DNA of 61,849 nt, taken from Raineya orbicola. Its GTDB lineage: Bacteria > Bacteroidota > Bacteroidia > Cytophagales > Thermonemataceae. Below are positions 1 through 9,869 of this stretch, in pieces. Position numbers and translations under genes: made by a program. Every line of letters begins with the position of its first letter. Within the stretch, counting starts at the first letter, position 1. The stretch is taken from positions 1-61,849 of the forward strand of contig NZ_NKXO01000021.1 in NCBI RefSeq assembly GCF_002843425.1. Reading direction: 5' to 3'. The notes beneath the pieces are model-generated. The model saw only the letters and a list, made by a program, of their open reading frames with translations. It was not told the origin of the DNA and made no database searches.

Positions 1-125
1 CAATTTGTGGTCTGGAATTATTGCCTACAAATTCCTAGATAAAAAGCCCACTATTAGAGATTTTCAAGAAAAAAATCTACTTACAAATTTTGAACTTTTT
101 CAAGATATTGCCGCTTAACTCACGT
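1..125 (+). mobile_element. Right-hand end of an insertion sequence (transposase C-terminus), copy 1
   Basis: Bases 1-125 recur exactly, inverted, at 61723-61847. Reading from base 2 gives an open frame that enters from outside the window and ends at the TAA at 116-118; its last part contains GIIAYKFLDKKPTIRDF, which resembles the extreme C-terminus of a DDE transposase (IS982- or IS4-like; family not settled). The stop lies only 6-7 bases from the point where the two copies diverge, so the element boundary is at about 124/125. The following bases continue the frame of a disrupted ABC transporter gene. The other element end and any target duplication lie outside the window. Confidence 0.75.
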
Positions 126-127
126 AA

Positions 128-799
128 AATATTAACTTTTCGTTCAAAAAAGGGGAGAAAATAGCTATTGTTGGAGCCAGTGGAAGCGGTAAAACAACCT
201 TAATGCGACTGCTTTTAGGTTATTATGAACCTACGACAGGCGAGATTTTACTAAACGGCAAACCCCTTAAAAGTTACGATATAGAGGCTTGGCGAGCTAT
301 GTGTGGAGTGGTATTACAAGATGGAAGCCTTTTTAGTGGCACTGTTGCCGAAAATATTGCTTTCAGAACAACGCATCTTGATTGGCAAAGAATAGAAGAT
401 GTATGCCGAATGGTCTGTTTGCACGAAGATATTATGAGAATGCCTATGAAATACCAAACCAAAATAGGTAATGTAGGTATGAATTTGAGTGGAGGACAAC
501 AACAAAGAGTACTGATTGCAAGAGCCTTATATCATAATCCTGAAATTTTGTTTTTTGATGAAGCTACATCAGCTTTAGACGCTGCTACGGAAAGAGCTAT
601 CATAGAAAATCTCTCTGAATACTTGCAAAATAAAACTGCTTTTATCATTGCTCACCGATTAAGTACAGTTCGCAATGCTGATAAAATCATTGTACTTGAT
701 AAGGGTAGAATTGCAGAGGCTGGTTCTCACGAAACACTCGTTGAGCAAAAGGGACTTTATTATTTCCTTGTGAGCAATCAGTTAGAATTAGGAGTTTAA
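128..799 (+). CDS. 5'-truncated ABC exporter, ATP-binding domain
   Basis: This is the nucleotide-binding half of an ABC exporter. The frame is open from base 128 (NINFSFKKGEKIAIVG), directly after the insertion-sequence boundary; the first ATG inside it is at 203 and lies beyond the Walker A motif, so it is not a genuine start. Visible motifs are Walker A GASGSGKTT (173-199), the signature LSGGQQQR, Walker B ILFFDEATSALD and the switch histidine in AHRLS. The short Q-loop region (VVLQDGSLFSGTVAENIA) and overall pattern are closest to peptide/bacteriocin exporters with a C39 peptidase domain, but the membrane and peptidase parts are missing, so the substrate is unknown. The transporter is presumably inactive. 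Confidence 0.85.
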   Translation, partial: NINFSFKKGEKIAIVGASGSGKTTLMRLLLGYYEPTTGEILLNGKPLKSYDIEAWRAMCGVVLQDGSLFSGTVAENIAFRTTHLDWQRIEDVCRMVCLHEDIMRMPMKYQTKIGNVGMNLSGGQQQRVLIARALYHNPEILFFDEATSALDAATERAIIENLSEYLQNKTAFIIAHRLSTVRNADKIIVLDKGRIAEAGSHETLVEQKGLYYFLVSNQLELGV

Positions 800-876
800 A
801 AAATTTTCCCGTGCAACCTTTGGAATATTTTTTACATCTTTTACACAAAACGTAGAACTTAAAACTTCAAAAATTT

Positions 877-3252
877 ATGAAAAAAGTAATTTTTACATTA
901 ACCACTTGTTTATTTTTTAATCTAACCTTTGGGCAACTCAAACTGAAAGGTAAAATTCAAGATGAAAAAGAGCCTCTGCCTTTTGTTTCCATTTTGCTGA
1001 CTGATTCTGCCTCTGTACAACTTACAACACTATCAGATAGTTTAGGCAGGTTTAGCTTTCAATTACCCAAAGCTGGAAAATATCATCTTTTAGTAGATTA
1101 CATTAGTTACGAGAAATTTGAGAAAACTTTGGAAATAAGCGAAGACCAAGAAATACAAGTACAACTTGCCCCCGCTAAAATAGAGGAAGTAGTAGTAGTA
1201 GGGCAACGCCCTCAAATTCAGCGAAAAGTAGATGGAGTAGTGTTGCGTTGGGCTAACCCTGCAATGCTCAAAGGGCTAACTATGCAAGATGCTCTTCGTC
1301 GCTTGCCAATGATGATACGAAGTAAAAACGGCTTACCCGAAGTGGTAATGAAAAATAGAACGGTGTATTATTTTAACGGAAAACGTTCTTTTTTAAGTAA
1401 TGAGCAAATTCAACAACTATTAGAGAGTTTGCCTGCCGAAGAAATTGAAAGTATAGAAGTTATTACTAACCCCGGTGCCGAATACGATGAGCAAGGGAAT
1501 GTAGCAGTAGTTAAGATTTTTTTGAAAAGAGGCAGTTTGTTTTCAAAAATCTATTTAGAAGCCTCTTCCCGCCAAAATACCTTCAACTCACAGGCGGCTA
1601 ATTTTACTTGGGTAAAACAAAGCAAATGGAATACGAATTTGAATGTTTCTGCTAAACGCAGTGCTTACCGAAACATTACAAATACGGAATTCTATGAAAA
1701 CGACAAATCATCTGCTATGCTGAACTACCAAAATATGGATTTTAGAGGCAAACTTTCGGCTAATGGAAATTATATTGCTTCTCGTCAGTTACCTAAAAAC
1801 CAAGAAATAGAAATTCAGGCATCGGCAAATATTTCCTCTACACGTGTAGAGCCTGTTATAGAAAGAAGTGATGTATTTTATCAGACTTGGACAGGCTCGG
1901 CTTGGCAAACTATCTCACAAGGGGTACAAGAAAATATAAAAGAAGGTCAGAGTTCGCTCCAAAATTTAGGTGTTTTTTACAAAAAAGGATATTCCAAAGG
2001 ATTTTTATCTACAAATTTGGTCCTGAGCAACTTTCTTAGTGAAGATTTTGCCACACTTATCTATACAAGTGATATTTCCTACGACAATCGCACGCAAAAC
2101 GTAAAACAAGGCATTCAATCAGCGTATTTACGTACCGATTATACTACTATGCTCAAAAACAGCCAATTAGCTTTTGGGTTTTACGGAGCATATACACTCA
2201 ATCAGACCGATACCAAATGGCAAAATCTTGTAGGAGGTACTTATGTAACTGACCCAAATAATACTTTTCGTTACAATTATGATGAGCAGTATATCACGCC
2301 TTTTGTGAGTTGGAGCAAGCAGTGGTCGCCTCAATGGCAGAGCAAAATTGGCATTAAGTTAGAAAATACGTTCAACCGAGGCAAAATTGATGATGAACCA
2401 AAATTTACAAATACTTACATCAATCCTTTGCCCGATGTAAGCCTTATGTATCTTAAAAGTGAAAGACATATTTGGAATTTTGCCAGTAGAGGTTATGTTG
2501 TTCGCCCTGACTTTTGGCAACTTAATCCCTATCGTTTCTACATTTCACCAAATTTTTACGTAGAAAATAATCCCTTTTTGCAACCAAGTTATATTGTAGA
2601 AAACACTTTGACATATACTTTCAATCAAAAACTTACTTTGGCAGCACAGTGGCGTCATCAGACGCGTAGAGAGTCGCAAATCAATCTTCAAGATGGTACT
2701 AACAATATCGTAACTCGCTTAAACGTAGCTGATGAAAATCTATACACAGGGGCGTTAAATTACGGGGAAGTCTTTTGGAAGCAACGTTGGCAGATGAATT
2801 TAGGGCTTTCAGGAACTTGGGTAGAATATCTACCTTACGCTCAATTTGCTGATATTTTTTACCGCACAAACTTTTTCTTTGGAAGTGCAAACCTTGATAA
2901 CACTTTATTGCTCTTGCAAAATCAAAAATCTACACTCAATTTGAATTTTGGCATTTATGCTTCTACAAGTGGTTACGATGCTAATATGTTCATTAAACCT
3001 ATCTATAACTTGTATGCTAATTTAACTTATACTATCAAAGATTGGACAATTTCATTGGAAACCGATGACTTAACTCGTAGAATGGTTATGCGAGGCGTTG
3101 GTCTAATGAACTCACGTATTTTCTTACTAAATACTTACGGCGATGACCGAATGGTACGCCTGCGAGTACGATACGTATTGGGTAGCAAAGTGGTTCGCAA
3201 ACAAGATAGCAATATAGAAAAAGGCGATATTGATAGACGAATAAACAAATAA
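877..3252 (+). CDS. Outer-membrane beta-barrel protein, TonB-receptor type
   Basis: A 791-residue secreted protein with a signal peptide (MKKVIFTLTTCLFFNLTFG), a carboxypeptidase-regulatory-like beta sandwich at about residues 21-105, a plug-like domain at about 115-220 (with EEIESIEVITNPGAEYD, typical of this receptor class) and a long beta-barrel rich in alternating aromatic residues up to the C-terminus. It fits the outer-membrane beta-barrel family related to TonB-dependent receptors. It begins 77 bases after the broken ABC exporter on the same strand, so the two may have formed a peptide export/uptake pair; that link is inference. The start is chosen because the signal peptide begins there. 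Ligand unknown. Confidence 0.85.
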   Translation: MKKVIFTLTTCLFFNLTFGQLKLKGKIQDEKEPLPFVSILLTDSASVQLTTLSDSLGRFSFQLPKAGKYHLLVDYISYEKFEKTLEISEDQEIQVQLAPAKIEEVVVVGQRPQIQRKVDGVVLRWANPAMLKGLTMQDALRRLPMMIRSKNGLPEVVMKNRTVYYFNGKRSFLSNEQIQQLLESLPAEEIESIEVITNPGAEYDEQGNVAVVKIFLKRGSLFSKIYLEASSRQNTFNSQAANFTWVKQSKWNTNLNVSAKRSAYRNITNTEFYENDKSSAMLNYQNMDFRGKLSANGNYIASRQLPKNQEIEIQASANISSTRVEPVIERSDVFYQTWTGSAWQTISQGVQENIKEGQSSLQNLGVFYKKGYSKGFLSTNLVLSNFLSEDFATLIYTSDISYDNRTQNVKQGIQSAYLRTDYTTMLKNSQLAFGFYGAYTLNQTDTKWQNLVGGTYVTDPNNTFRYNYDEQYITPFVSWSKQWSPQWQSKIGIKLENTFNRGKIDDEPKFTNTYINPLPDVSLMYLKSERHIWNFASRGYVVRPDFWQLNPYRFYISPNFYVENNPFLQPSYIVENTLTYTFNQKLTLAAQWRHQTRRESQINLQDGTNNIVTRLNVADENLYTGALNYGEVFWKQRWQMNLGLSGTWVEYLPYAQFADIFYRTNFFFGSANLDNTLLLLQNQKSTLNLNFGIYASTSGYDANMFIKPIYNLYANLTYTIKDWTISLETDDLTRRMVMRGVGLMNSRIFLLNTYGDDRMVRLRVRYVLGSKVVRKQDSNIEKGDIDRRINK

Positions 3253-3291
3253 AGAAGCTATCACTGATGTAATCTTTGTAATAAAAAGCAG

Positions 3292-3331
3292 GTGATAACA
3301 TCACTTTAAGCGGTGTTATCACTTTTTGTTT
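3292..3331 (+). terminator. Intrinsic terminator after the beta-barrel gene
   Basis: The segments 3292-3300 (GTGATAACA) and 3314-3322 (TGTTATCAC) are perfectly complementary and are followed by a T-rich run (TTTTTGTTTTTG). It separates the upstream receptor gene from gap. Confidence 0.75.
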
Positions 3332-3425
3332 TTGCTGATGCATTAGTTTTTTTGCAAAATAGGTTTTTTGCAAATCAATTTTTTAGTAATATTGCGGGCA
3401 ATTTTTCAGATGTTCCACATTTTAA

Positions 3426-4433
<1,008 letters not shown>

Positions 4434-4465
4434 TTTGCTATTTTGCGATAAAACATTTACCTTTG
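4434..4465 (+). promoter_or_regulatory. Bacteroidota-type promoter for the tRNA pair
   Basis: TTTG at 4434-4437 and TACCTTTG at 4458-4465 are separated by 20 bases, matching the primary sigma-factor consensus of this phylum (TTTG, 17-21 bases, TAnnTTTG). The upstream element directly follows the gap stop codon. Transcription would start about seven bases downstream and run into the tRNA-Arg gene. Confidence 0.6.
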
Positions 4466-4499
4466 CACCCACTTAAAAAGCTACTCAGAGTAGCTTGAT

Positions 4500-4573
4500 G
4501 GTTCCGTAGCTCAACTGGATAGAGCAACTGCCTTCTAAGCAGTAGGTTACAGGTTCGATTCCTGTCGGAATCA
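4500..4573 (+). tRNA. tRNA-Arg (anticodon TCT)
   Basis: A 74-base cloverleaf. The acceptor stem GGTTCCG/CGGAATC has one G-T wobble, the anticodon arm ACTGC-CTTCTAA-GCAGT places TCT at the anticodon, and the T arm contains GGTTCGATTCC. No CCA is encoded. It reads AGA codons. It lies nine bases upstream of a tRNA-Met gene and shares its transcript and terminator. Confidence 0.95.
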
Positions 4574-4582
4574 CAATCTCTT

Positions 4583-4656
4583 GGCGAGGTAGCTCAGGTG
4601 GTTAGAGCGTCGGATTCATAACCCGAAGGTCAGGGGTTCAATTCCCCTCCTCGCTA
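4583..4656 (+). tRNA. tRNA-Met (anticodon CAT), elongator type
   Basis: A 74-base cloverleaf with acceptor stem GGCGAGG/CCTCGCT (first pair G-T), anticodon loop TTCATAA and T arm GGGGTTCAATTCCCC. No CCA is encoded. It lacks the three consecutive G-C pairs of an initiator anticodon stem, so elongator methionine is preferred; a CAT-type isoleucine tRNA cannot be fully excluded from sequence alone. The last anticodon-stem pair (A-C) is imperfect. Confidence 0.92.
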
Positions 4657-4658
4657 CA

Positions 4659-4691
4659 AAACCTCTTAAACATAAGGTTTAAGAGGTTTTT
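4659..4691 (+). terminator. Intrinsic terminator, usable on both strands
   Basis: A 13-base-pair perfect stem, 4659-4671 with 4677-4689, around a five-base loop, flanked by A and T runs (AAACCTCTTAAAC ... GTTTAAGAGGTTT then TT). It ends the tRNA transcript on the plus strand and can also end the phosphatase gene, whose stop codon is at 4697 on the minus strand. Confidence 0.85.
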
Positions 4692-4696
4692 CGTTT

Positions 4697-6730
4697 TTAC
4701 ACAAAACGCATAATCACGCAAGTATAGTCATCGTAAGGGGGCAAGCCTTGTGAAAATTCTCTTACGCTTTCAATAAGACGGGTTTGCAATACATCTATGG
4801 GCAGGTGAATATTTTGGGCGAAAAAATCTTTCAAACGCTCATAACCATACTCCTCCTCTTGTGGATTTTTAGCTTCGCTAATGCCGTCTGTGTAAAGAAA
4901 GATAATATCACCTGTATGATAAGACATTTGCGTAGTTGCAATAAATTTGGTATAGGCTTTGTTACGCATAATACCCAATCCCAATCCCTTATCTTGGATA
5001 TAATCGGCGGTTTGGGTTTGTGCATTGTAATAAAGCGTAGGACAATGCCCTGCTCTCGCCATTGTAAGCGTTTTCTTTTCGGTATCTACCAAAAGCAAAG
5101 TAATGGTAATAAAAGATGTTTTTTCAAAACATTGAGAAACCGCTTGGTTGGCATAGAGTAAGAAATATTCAGGGGACATATCTAACTGTGCCAAACTCTG
5201 AAAAATGCCTTTCATTTGTGCCATATTAAAGGCGGCACTGGTGCCTTTGCCCGAAACATCACCAATCACAATATAGGCTCTGTTTGGCGAAACTTTGAAA
5301 ATATCGTAATAATCTCCTCCTACTGATTTGGCTGATTCCGAAAAACCGAATATTTCAATGCTTTCGTGAAATTGTAAATTTTTAGGGAGCAGACTTTTTT
5401 GTACTTTTTCGGCAATGTCAAGTTCCTGCTGTAATTTTTCTTTTTCAATGACTTGCCCTAAAAGTTGATAATTTTCAATACTAATACTTGCCTGTTTCCC
5501 AAAGGTATCCAGCAAGTCTTGATGTTCGCTATTAAAGCCCTCTTCTTGTACTTTTAAGAGAATAATTTTACCCAAAACCTCTTTCTTTTTGTTGTAAAGC
5601 GTTTTTATCATTACCGAACCATAGCCCTGCATAGCTTCCTCTAAAAGCATTAAGTTATCAATTTGCTCATAATCAGAAATTTTATCTTTGAGAGCATTAC
5701 GAACCAAGCGAGCATCGCTATATTCTATTGCTGATGCAATAATTTGATTATCTGCCTTTATTTCTAAAAAACCCGCATCAGCTTGGGTTACCTGTAAAGC
5801 ATTCTGTAAAAGAGCTTGGTAAATATCCTGTTCCGAACTTCCTACTTGCAAAGATTGCGTAAGCTGTTGAAAAGCAAGAATTTCTTCAATTTTTTTCTTA
5901 TACACCGAAGTTGTAGGGATATTGAATAATAGCACTAATATTGCCACAGTGGCGTAAATGAGCACAAAGGCGAGCAAACCTACCACATATACCGAAAAAC
6001 CTATGTCATACAACATTATGCCTTTGTTGTAATAATAAAAAATGAGATAAGCAAAATAAGCCCCAAAAAGGCTAATCAAGACTAAAATGCCAATGTTACG
6101 CAATTTGGCAGGGGTGCTCAAATATGCAACCCAGTGCATATTTACACAAAATAGCAAAGAAATAGCCACTAAAATTCCCAAAGTAGCTAAGTAAGGCAAA
6201 CTTTGAAAAGGGAAATCAAAAAAATTAAAAATCAGACTGGCAAAAAAGATGTAAATAAATGTATTCCAAACCCAAACTACATATTTAGGCGATTGTCGGA
6301 AAATAAGTATGCGAAAAATAAAAAAGCTATACGTCAGAAAATTGACTGCCAGTAGCATACTCCACAAATAAAAGCTATTCAATAAGGTGCTATTATCCCC
6401 CCAAAAATTACTCCTAAGAAATGTAATTACAATAAACCACAACAAAGACAAAGCTACACTTACAAAACCTACATAAAACACCTTGCCAATCAGTTCAGAA
6501 GTTTCTTTTTCCCTAAATTTATCAATGCGGTAGCGATAAAAGAAAAAAATGACAAGTAGCACAATATTTTCCAATACCCCTTTGAAATAAGCATCTATTT
6601 CTCCTACCCAAGTTTTGCTGCGAATGCTTAAAAACAGGTAAAAGGTGGTATTGAGCGTAATCAGTGCCGCCCAAGTAAAAAGGTTTGCCAAAAGAAAGGG
6701 ATTTAAGCGAAACTTGAAAGTAGAAAGCAT
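4697..6730 (-). CDS. Membrane PP2C/SpoIIE-type serine phosphatase with GAF domain
   Basis: A sensor-type protein phosphatase predicted to dephosphorylate serine/threonine residues on a partner such as an anti-sigma-factor antagonist or an FHA ligand. Numbered from the ATG at 6730, about eight hydrophobic membrane segments fill residues 10-275, a GAF-like domain follows at about 300-420, then a coiled linker (EKEKLQQELDIAEKVQKSLLP) and a SpoIIE domain with the metal-binding motifs GDYYD (about 472), GDVSGKG (about 490), FLYTDG and YDDYT. An earlier in-frame ATG at 6790 would add 20 residues; the later start places a short polar head before the first membrane segment and is preferred. The gene lies downstream of an FHA protein gene on the same strand, with a hairpin between. 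Confidence 0.85.
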   Translation of the reverse strand: MLSTFKFRLNPFLLANLFTWAALITLNTTFYLFLSIRSKTWVGEIDAYFKGVLENIVLLVIFFFYRYRIDKFREKETSELIGKVFYVGFVSVALSLLWFIVITFLRSNFWGDNSTLLNSFYLWSMLLAVNFLTYSFFIFRILIFRQSPKYVVWVWNTFIYIFFASLIFNFFDFPFQSLPYLATLGILVAISLLFCVNMHWVAYLSTPAKLRNIGILVLISLFGAYFAYLIFYYYNKGIMLYDIGFSVYVVGLLAFVLIYATVAILVLLFNIPTTSVYKKKIEEILAFQQLTQSLQVGSSEQDIYQALLQNALQVTQADAGFLEIKADNQIIASAIEYSDARLVRNALKDKISDYEQIDNLMLLEEAMQGYGSVMIKTLYNKKKEVLGKIILLKVQEEGFNSEHQDLLDTFGKQASISIENYQLLGQVIEKEKLQQELDIAEKVQKSLLPKNLQFHESIEIFGFSESAKSVGGDYYDIFKVSPNRAYIVIGDVSGKGTSAAFNMAQMKGIFQSLAQLDMSPEYFLLYANQAVSQCFEKTSFITITLLLVDTEKKTLTMARAGHCPTLYYNAQTQTADYIQDKGLGLGIMRNKAYTKFIATTQMSYHTGDIIFLYTDGISEAKNPQEEEYGYERLKDFFAQNIHLPIDVLQTRLIESVREFSQGLPPYDDYTCVIMRFV

Positions 6731-6796
6731 ACTGGTTATATCAGATTTGCAAGCAAAGTTCGGAATAAATTTGGCTAAATAGAGTGCCAAAATAGT

Positions 6797-6825
6797 AAAA
6801 AGCAGAAGTCTATCTTGACTTCTGC
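6797..6825 (-). terminator. Hairpin between FHA gene and phosphatase gene
   Basis: GCAGAAGTC (6802-6810) and GACTTCTGC (6817-6825) form a perfect nine-pair stem. Read on the minus strand the stem is followed by TTTTTACTATTTT, so it probably ends or thins transcription from the FHA gene before the phosphatase gene. Confidence 0.65.
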
Positions 6826-6844
6826 CCTTTGCTTTTTTAGAATT

Positions 6845-8335
6845 TCAGACTTGAAATATCATCAAAGCCCCACCAAGTTGTATTTCATCACCATTTTTAA
6901 GTATATGCTTCTGCACACGATTGCCGTTGAGAATAACGCCGTTAGTGCTATTGTTATCGGCAATAAACCAATTTCCGCCCTCATTGGTCAGAATAGCGTG
7001 GCTACCCGAAACGGTCTGAATAGGTATCACAATATCGTTACCTTCTTTTCTGCCTATAGTCATTGTAGGTTTATGAAGCATAAAGGTTTGCCTGAAATTT
7101 TCGCCAACTACATTGAGTTTAGGTGTTCCGCCTCCGCCGCCAATCATTGTTTTCTTGGGGTCAAATTTTTCAGGTTCTTTGAGCGTAGTAGTAGATTGAG
7201 CAAAAAACTGCTGTTGTTGCTGTTGAAGGCGTTGTTGTTCCTGCTGAAAAAGTTGTTGTTGGCGTTCCATTTCTGCTTTGGCGGCACGTTCTTTTTCTTC
7301 TTGCTCTTTTTTGGCTTTTTGCTGTTTGTCATAAAGAAAGTACCCCCCAATTCCCAAAATCGCTACGGCAATACCAATGTAAAGTAAATTATTATTGGGT
7401 TTGCTTTCATTTTGAACTTTCTCGCCTTTTTGCTCCTGGGTAGGTTTGGTGATGTTAAGGGGCTGTTTTTGTCCCGCAATGCTAATTTCCAAAGCGTTCA
7501 AATCATCAGGATTGGGTAGCGTGAAGGAAATTTGATAAACCTGCTCCCCCGCAGAAGTAGAGTTTTCTGTTTTGAAAAACTCTTGCAAATTTTCTGTAAT
7601 TTCCGAAGCACTGCTTACCAAGTTGCTTTTGGCAGATGTTTTATCAGCAAGTTTTTTCAGGTTGTCCAAAGCATAAGTAAAGCCTGTTTTATAGACCAAA
7701 GAAAATACTTGTACGTCACTCTGATTTGCCTTATCTATGCAATCATCTATACGAATAGGTGAATAGCTTTTATTTACCCCTGCGGTAAGCACCACAATTT
7801 GTTTTTGGGACGTGGTAGCAGTTTTCCCGACGTAGTCAATGGCATCGTAAATGGCTTTGTGTAAATCAGCTTGTTGCTGGGGGTCGGAAACAGGTTTTAT
7901 TTTTTGTGATATTTCGTCTGTGATAGCTTGCTTGTTAGTGGTAAAATCCGCACTCAAATTATTTAGAATTTTGCTATCTGCATCAGCTTTCCAAAAGGAA
8001 GATACATTGAAAAAAGTACCTTCGGGGGCATTTTTGATAAAATCGCTTACACCCTTTTTGCAGTTATTTACCACAACATTTGCCGTAAAGCCCGAAGTTT
8101 CTATCAGAAAATATACGGATTTTGCACCTGTTGAAGTATTTTTTTCAGGCTCTTTCCATTGAAATGGAATTTCTTTACCTGCTTGTAGTATCTTTACATC
8201 TACCTGATTTAGTGGCTTTTCGCTTTTGATACTGATGCCAATATTTGGAAATGCACCATTATCAACGCTTATATTTTGAGCATTCAAACGGGCAAAAGCC
8301 AAAGTTGCAAGCAAAATAAAAATACATTTTTGCAT
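6845..8335 (-). CDS. Membrane-spanning protein: vWA-like domain outside, FHA domain inside
   Basis: A 496-residue protein with a signal peptide (MQKCIFILLATLAFARLNA), a von Willebrand factor A-like region at about residues 70-250 whose metal site is degenerate (FLIETSG instead of DxSxS), one membrane segment at about 317-335, a glutamine/glutamate-rich coiled stretch at 337-378 and a C-terminal forkhead-associated domain at about 420-490 (GRKEGNDI, SGSH, NSTNG). The FHA domain binds phosphothreonine peptides, so with this topology the protein could couple an envelope-side domain to cytoplasmic phosphorylation. The next gene on the strand encodes a PP2C-type phosphatase, a plausible functional partner. 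The ligand is unknown. Confidence 0.82.
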   Translation of the reverse strand: MQKCIFILLATLAFARLNAQNISVDNGAFPNIGISIKSEKPLNQVDVKILQAGKEIPFQWKEPEKNTSTGAKSVYFLIETSGFTANVVVNNCKKGVSDFIKNAPEGTFFNVSSFWKADADSKILNNLSADFTTNKQAITDEISQKIKPVSDPQQQADLHKAIYDAIDYVGKTATTSQKQIVVLTAGVNKSYSPIRIDDCIDKANQSDVQVFSLVYKTGFTYALDNLKKLADKTSAKSNLVSSASEITENLQEFFKTENSTSAGEQVYQISFTLPNPDDLNALEISIAGQKQPLNITKPTQEQKGEKVQNESKPNNNLLYIGIAVAILGIGGYFLYDKQQKAKKEQEEKERAAKAEMERQQQLFQQEQQRLQQQQQQFFAQSTTTLKEPEKFDPKKTMIGGGGGTPKLNVVGENFRQTFMLHKPTMTIGRKEGNDIVIPIQTVSGSHAILTNEGGNWFIADNNSTNGVILNGNRVQKHILKNGDEIQLGGALMIFQV

Positions 8336-8393
8336 ATTTCACCAAGATTTTTTAGCAAACATATTGAAAAAAATCTTGGCTTGCAAAATATTT

Positions 8394-9869
8394 TTAGCAA
8401 GAATGCAAAGCAAGATATTTGCCAAAAGTTAATAATTTCTCCTCCTTAAAATGGTGTGCAAGAATTTGCAAACCCACAGGTAAGCCTTTTTTATCTACAC
8501 CACAAGGAACAGCAAGCCCTGGAATACCTACTACATTGGCTTGCACCGTAAAAACATCTGCCAAAAACATCTGCAAGGGGTCTGATGCAAAGTTGCCAAT
8601 TGGAAAAGCAGTGGTAGGAGCCGCAGGCATTAGCCAAAAATCAAATTTTTCAAAAATCTTATCAGTAGCCTCCTTAATAATTCTTCTCACTTTCTGAGCT
8701 TTGGTATAATAGGCATCATAGTAATTTGCACTCAATACAAAAGTGCCAAGCATAATGCGTCTTTGCACATCTTTGCCAAAACCTTCGGAACGTGTTTTTT
8801 TGTAAAGACTATCCAAGTCCTCTACTTTTTCGCTACGGAAACCATACCGAACTCCGTCATAACGGCTCAGATTTGAACTTGCTTCGGCGGTGGTGAGAAT
8901 ATAATAAGTGGGCAAAATGTATTCTAAAAGCGGAAAATCAATGGCTTCTACAATATGTCCTTCTTTTTGCAAAAAAGTAATTTTTTCTTGCATAGCCTTA
9001 CGAATTTCGGGCTGTATGGCTTCACTTTCAAGGCTTTCGCGTAGGTAGGCAACTTTTACTTTTTCGTTCAATTGCAAATTTTGCGTATAAGCAGGCACGG
9101 GTGTATGCGAAGCAGTGCTATCGTAGTTATCTACGCCTGCGATTACTTCTAAAACCAAAGCCACATCATCAATGCTTTTACCAAAAATACCGATACAATC
9201 AAAAGAGGAAGCATAAGCTATCAATCCATAACGGGAAATACGCCCATAGGTAGGTTTTAAGCCATATACACCGCAAAAAGCGGCAGGTTGCCTTACCGAA
9301 CCGCCTGTATCCGAACCCAAAGAAACTTGGCACATATTGGCTTGTACGGCTACTGCCGAAGCTCCTGATGAACCTCCGGGTACGTGGTTGGGATTTGCGG
9401 CGTTGCGAGTGATACCAAAGGCAGAATTTTCATTAGTAGAACCCATTGCAAACTCATCGCAGTTTTGCCTGCCTATGATAATTGCATCTTCGGCTAAAAG
9501 CCTTTCTACTACTGTTGCCGAAAATTGAGCAATAAAGCCATTCAATATTTTAGAGGAGGCTTGAAGCGGGTGATTAGCATAGCTGATAACATCTTTTAGC
9601 CCTACCACCAAACCTGCTAACTTGCCCGCTTTTCCTGCTTTAATTTTCTCATCTATGGTTTTAGCTTTTTCTTGGGCTTCTTGATTATAGACGCTCAAAA
9701 AAACATTAAGTTCGGTATTACGAGCCGTTATTTGCTCCAAATGAGCATTTACCAAATCTAAGCAAGAAATTTTACCTGCTTCTAAATCTTGACGAATTTC
9801 CGAATAGGTGCTATAATTTTTCAAGGCTGTTTGATTTTTACAACTCGCAAAAATAATGATAGCAAGCAT
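8394..9869 (-). CDS. gatA: Glutamyl-tRNA(Gln)/aspartyl-tRNA(Asn) amidotransferase subunit A
   Basis: The glutaminase subunit of GatCAB, which releases ammonia from glutamine to amidate mischarged Glu-tRNA(Gln) or Asp-tRNA(Asn). The amidase-signature triad is intact: Lys in GLKDVI, the cis-Ser in GGSSGAS and the nucleophile Ser in GSDTGGSVRQP, with spacings of 75 and 24 residues, the same as in Staphylococcus GatA. The N-terminus is odd. The first ATG (9869) gives MLAIIIFASCKNQ, a hydrophobic stretch ending in a lipobox-like FASC, about 15 residues longer than usual; a TTG at 9822-9824 would give the canonical length. The cytosolic form is more likely. gatB and gatC are not in this window. Confidence 0.93.
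   Translation of the reverse strand: MLAIIIFASCKNQTALKNYSTYSEIRQDLEAGKISCLDLVNAHLEQITARNTELNVFLSVYNQEAQEKAKTIDEKIKAGKAGKLAGLVVGLKDVISYANHPLQASSKILNGFIAQFSATVVERLLAEDAIIIGRQNCDEFAMGSTNENSAFGITRNAANPNHVPGGSSGASAVAVQANMCQVSLGSDTGGSVRQPAAFCGVYGLKPTYGRISRYGLIAYASSFDCIGIFGKSIDDVALVLEVIAGVDNYDSTASHTPVPAYTQNLQLNEKVKVAYLRESLESEAIQPEIRKAMQEKITFLQKEGHIVEAIDFPLLEYILPTYYILTTAEASSNLSRYDGVRYGFRSEKVEDLDSLYKKTRSEGFGKDVQRRIMLGTFVLSANYYDAYYTKAQKVRRIIKEATDKIFEKFDFWLMPAAPTTAFPIGNFASDPLQMFLADVFTVQANVVGIPGLAVPCGVDKKGLPVGLQILAHHFKEEKLLTFGKYLALHSC

Noticed and set aside
6797-6844. Small gene between the phosphatase and FHA genes
   Set aside because: The 54-base gap is taken up by a terminator hairpin and has no open frame with coding character.
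7183-7290. Glutamine-codon repeat in the FHA protein gene as a regulatory repeat
   Set aside because: It lies within a coding frame and encodes a Q-rich coiled linker of the membrane protein; ordinary for such linkers.
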